DNA of 64,000 nt, taken from Bacillus sp. BA3 (GTDB taxonomy: Bacteria; Bacillota; Bacilli; Bacillales; DSM-1321). The notes beneath the pieces were generated by a model. That model did not search any database, was not told where the DNA came from, and saw nothing but the letters and a program-made list of their open reading frames with translations. Location of the stretch: NCBI GenBank assembly GCA_002835675.1, contig PIZR01000002.1, positions 124,001-188,000 of the forward strand, given 5' to 3'. Shown here in pieces: positions 63,980 through 64,000 of the stretch. The stretch's first letter is position 1. Each line of letters starts with the position of its first letter. A program made the translations under genes and the position numbers.

Positions 63980-64000
63980 GTTTTTTCTTCACTCCCGATT

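Overview
The window comes from the chromosome of a low-GC, endospore-forming Bacillaceae. Most genes keep the order known from Bacillus subtilis between bcsA/xpt and qcrABC: bcsA-pbuX-xpt, ypwA, ypvA, ypsC, rnpB, gpsB, ypsA, a cotD-like gene, yprB-yprA, yppG, yppE, sspM, yppC, recU-ponA, ypoC-nth-dnaD-asnS, aspB-ypmB-ypmA, dinG, panDCB, birA-cca-bshA-bshB1-mgsA-dapB-ypjD, ypjC-like, ypjB, ypjA, qcrCBA, ypiF. Spore genes (cotD-like, sspM, yppG, ypjB), bacillithiol synthesis genes and a type B RNase P RNA support the assignment. The species cannot be fixed from sequence alone; a Peribacillus-like Bacillus is a reasonable guess.

Layout. 1-3.6 kb: the N-terminal part of a type III polyketide synthase, a decayed cheX, a tiny zinc-ribbon gene, and the xanthine salvage operon xpt-pbuX behind a guanine-class riboswitch. 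3.8-4.8 kb: a wrecked IS1182-type insertion sequence. 4.8-17.8 kb: a peptidase, a DinG-type helicase, a cold-shock protein, an RNA methyltransferase, rnpB, gpsB, ypsA, a repeat-rich CotD-like coat protein, the MrfB/MrfA (YprB/YprA) repair pair and an alpha/beta hydrolase. 18-21 kb: small heat-shock and sporulation-type genes. 21.4-28.1 kb: recU-ponA, and nth, dnaD and asnS. 43.8-64 kb: amino acid, pantothenate, biotin-ligase, bacillithiol and methylglyoxal genes, then the menaquinol:cytochrome c reductase operon.

The main accessory feature is a roughly 15 kb island (28.4-43.6 kb) between asnS and aspB, which are adjacent in B. subtilis. It encodes 4-hydroxyphenylacetate catabolism by homoprotocatechuate meta-cleavage: two HpaB-type flavin monooxygenases, the extradiol dioxygenase HpaD, the semialdehyde dehydrogenase HpaE, the isomerase HpaF, split HpaG1/HpaG2, and a DapA-type aldolase. 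It also has an acetate-permease-like symporter with its DUF485 partner and three regulators: GntR, LysR, and an XylR-N/V4R sensor fused to a PucR-type HTH. A 12-bp palindrome, ATCATATATGAT, occurs three times in front of the gntR-dapA-hpaE-hpaD operon and twice (one copy variant) over the hpaG1G2F promoter. This predicts one GntR regulon. No flavin reductase (HpaC), hydratase (HpaH) or succinate semialdehyde dehydrogenase is present.

A second accessory feature is a 992-bp unit at 57,876-58,867 with terminal inverted repeats and a perfect 8-bp target duplication. It carries a DinB-family gene and no recognisable transposase, so it looks like a non-autonomous transposon with a passenger gene.
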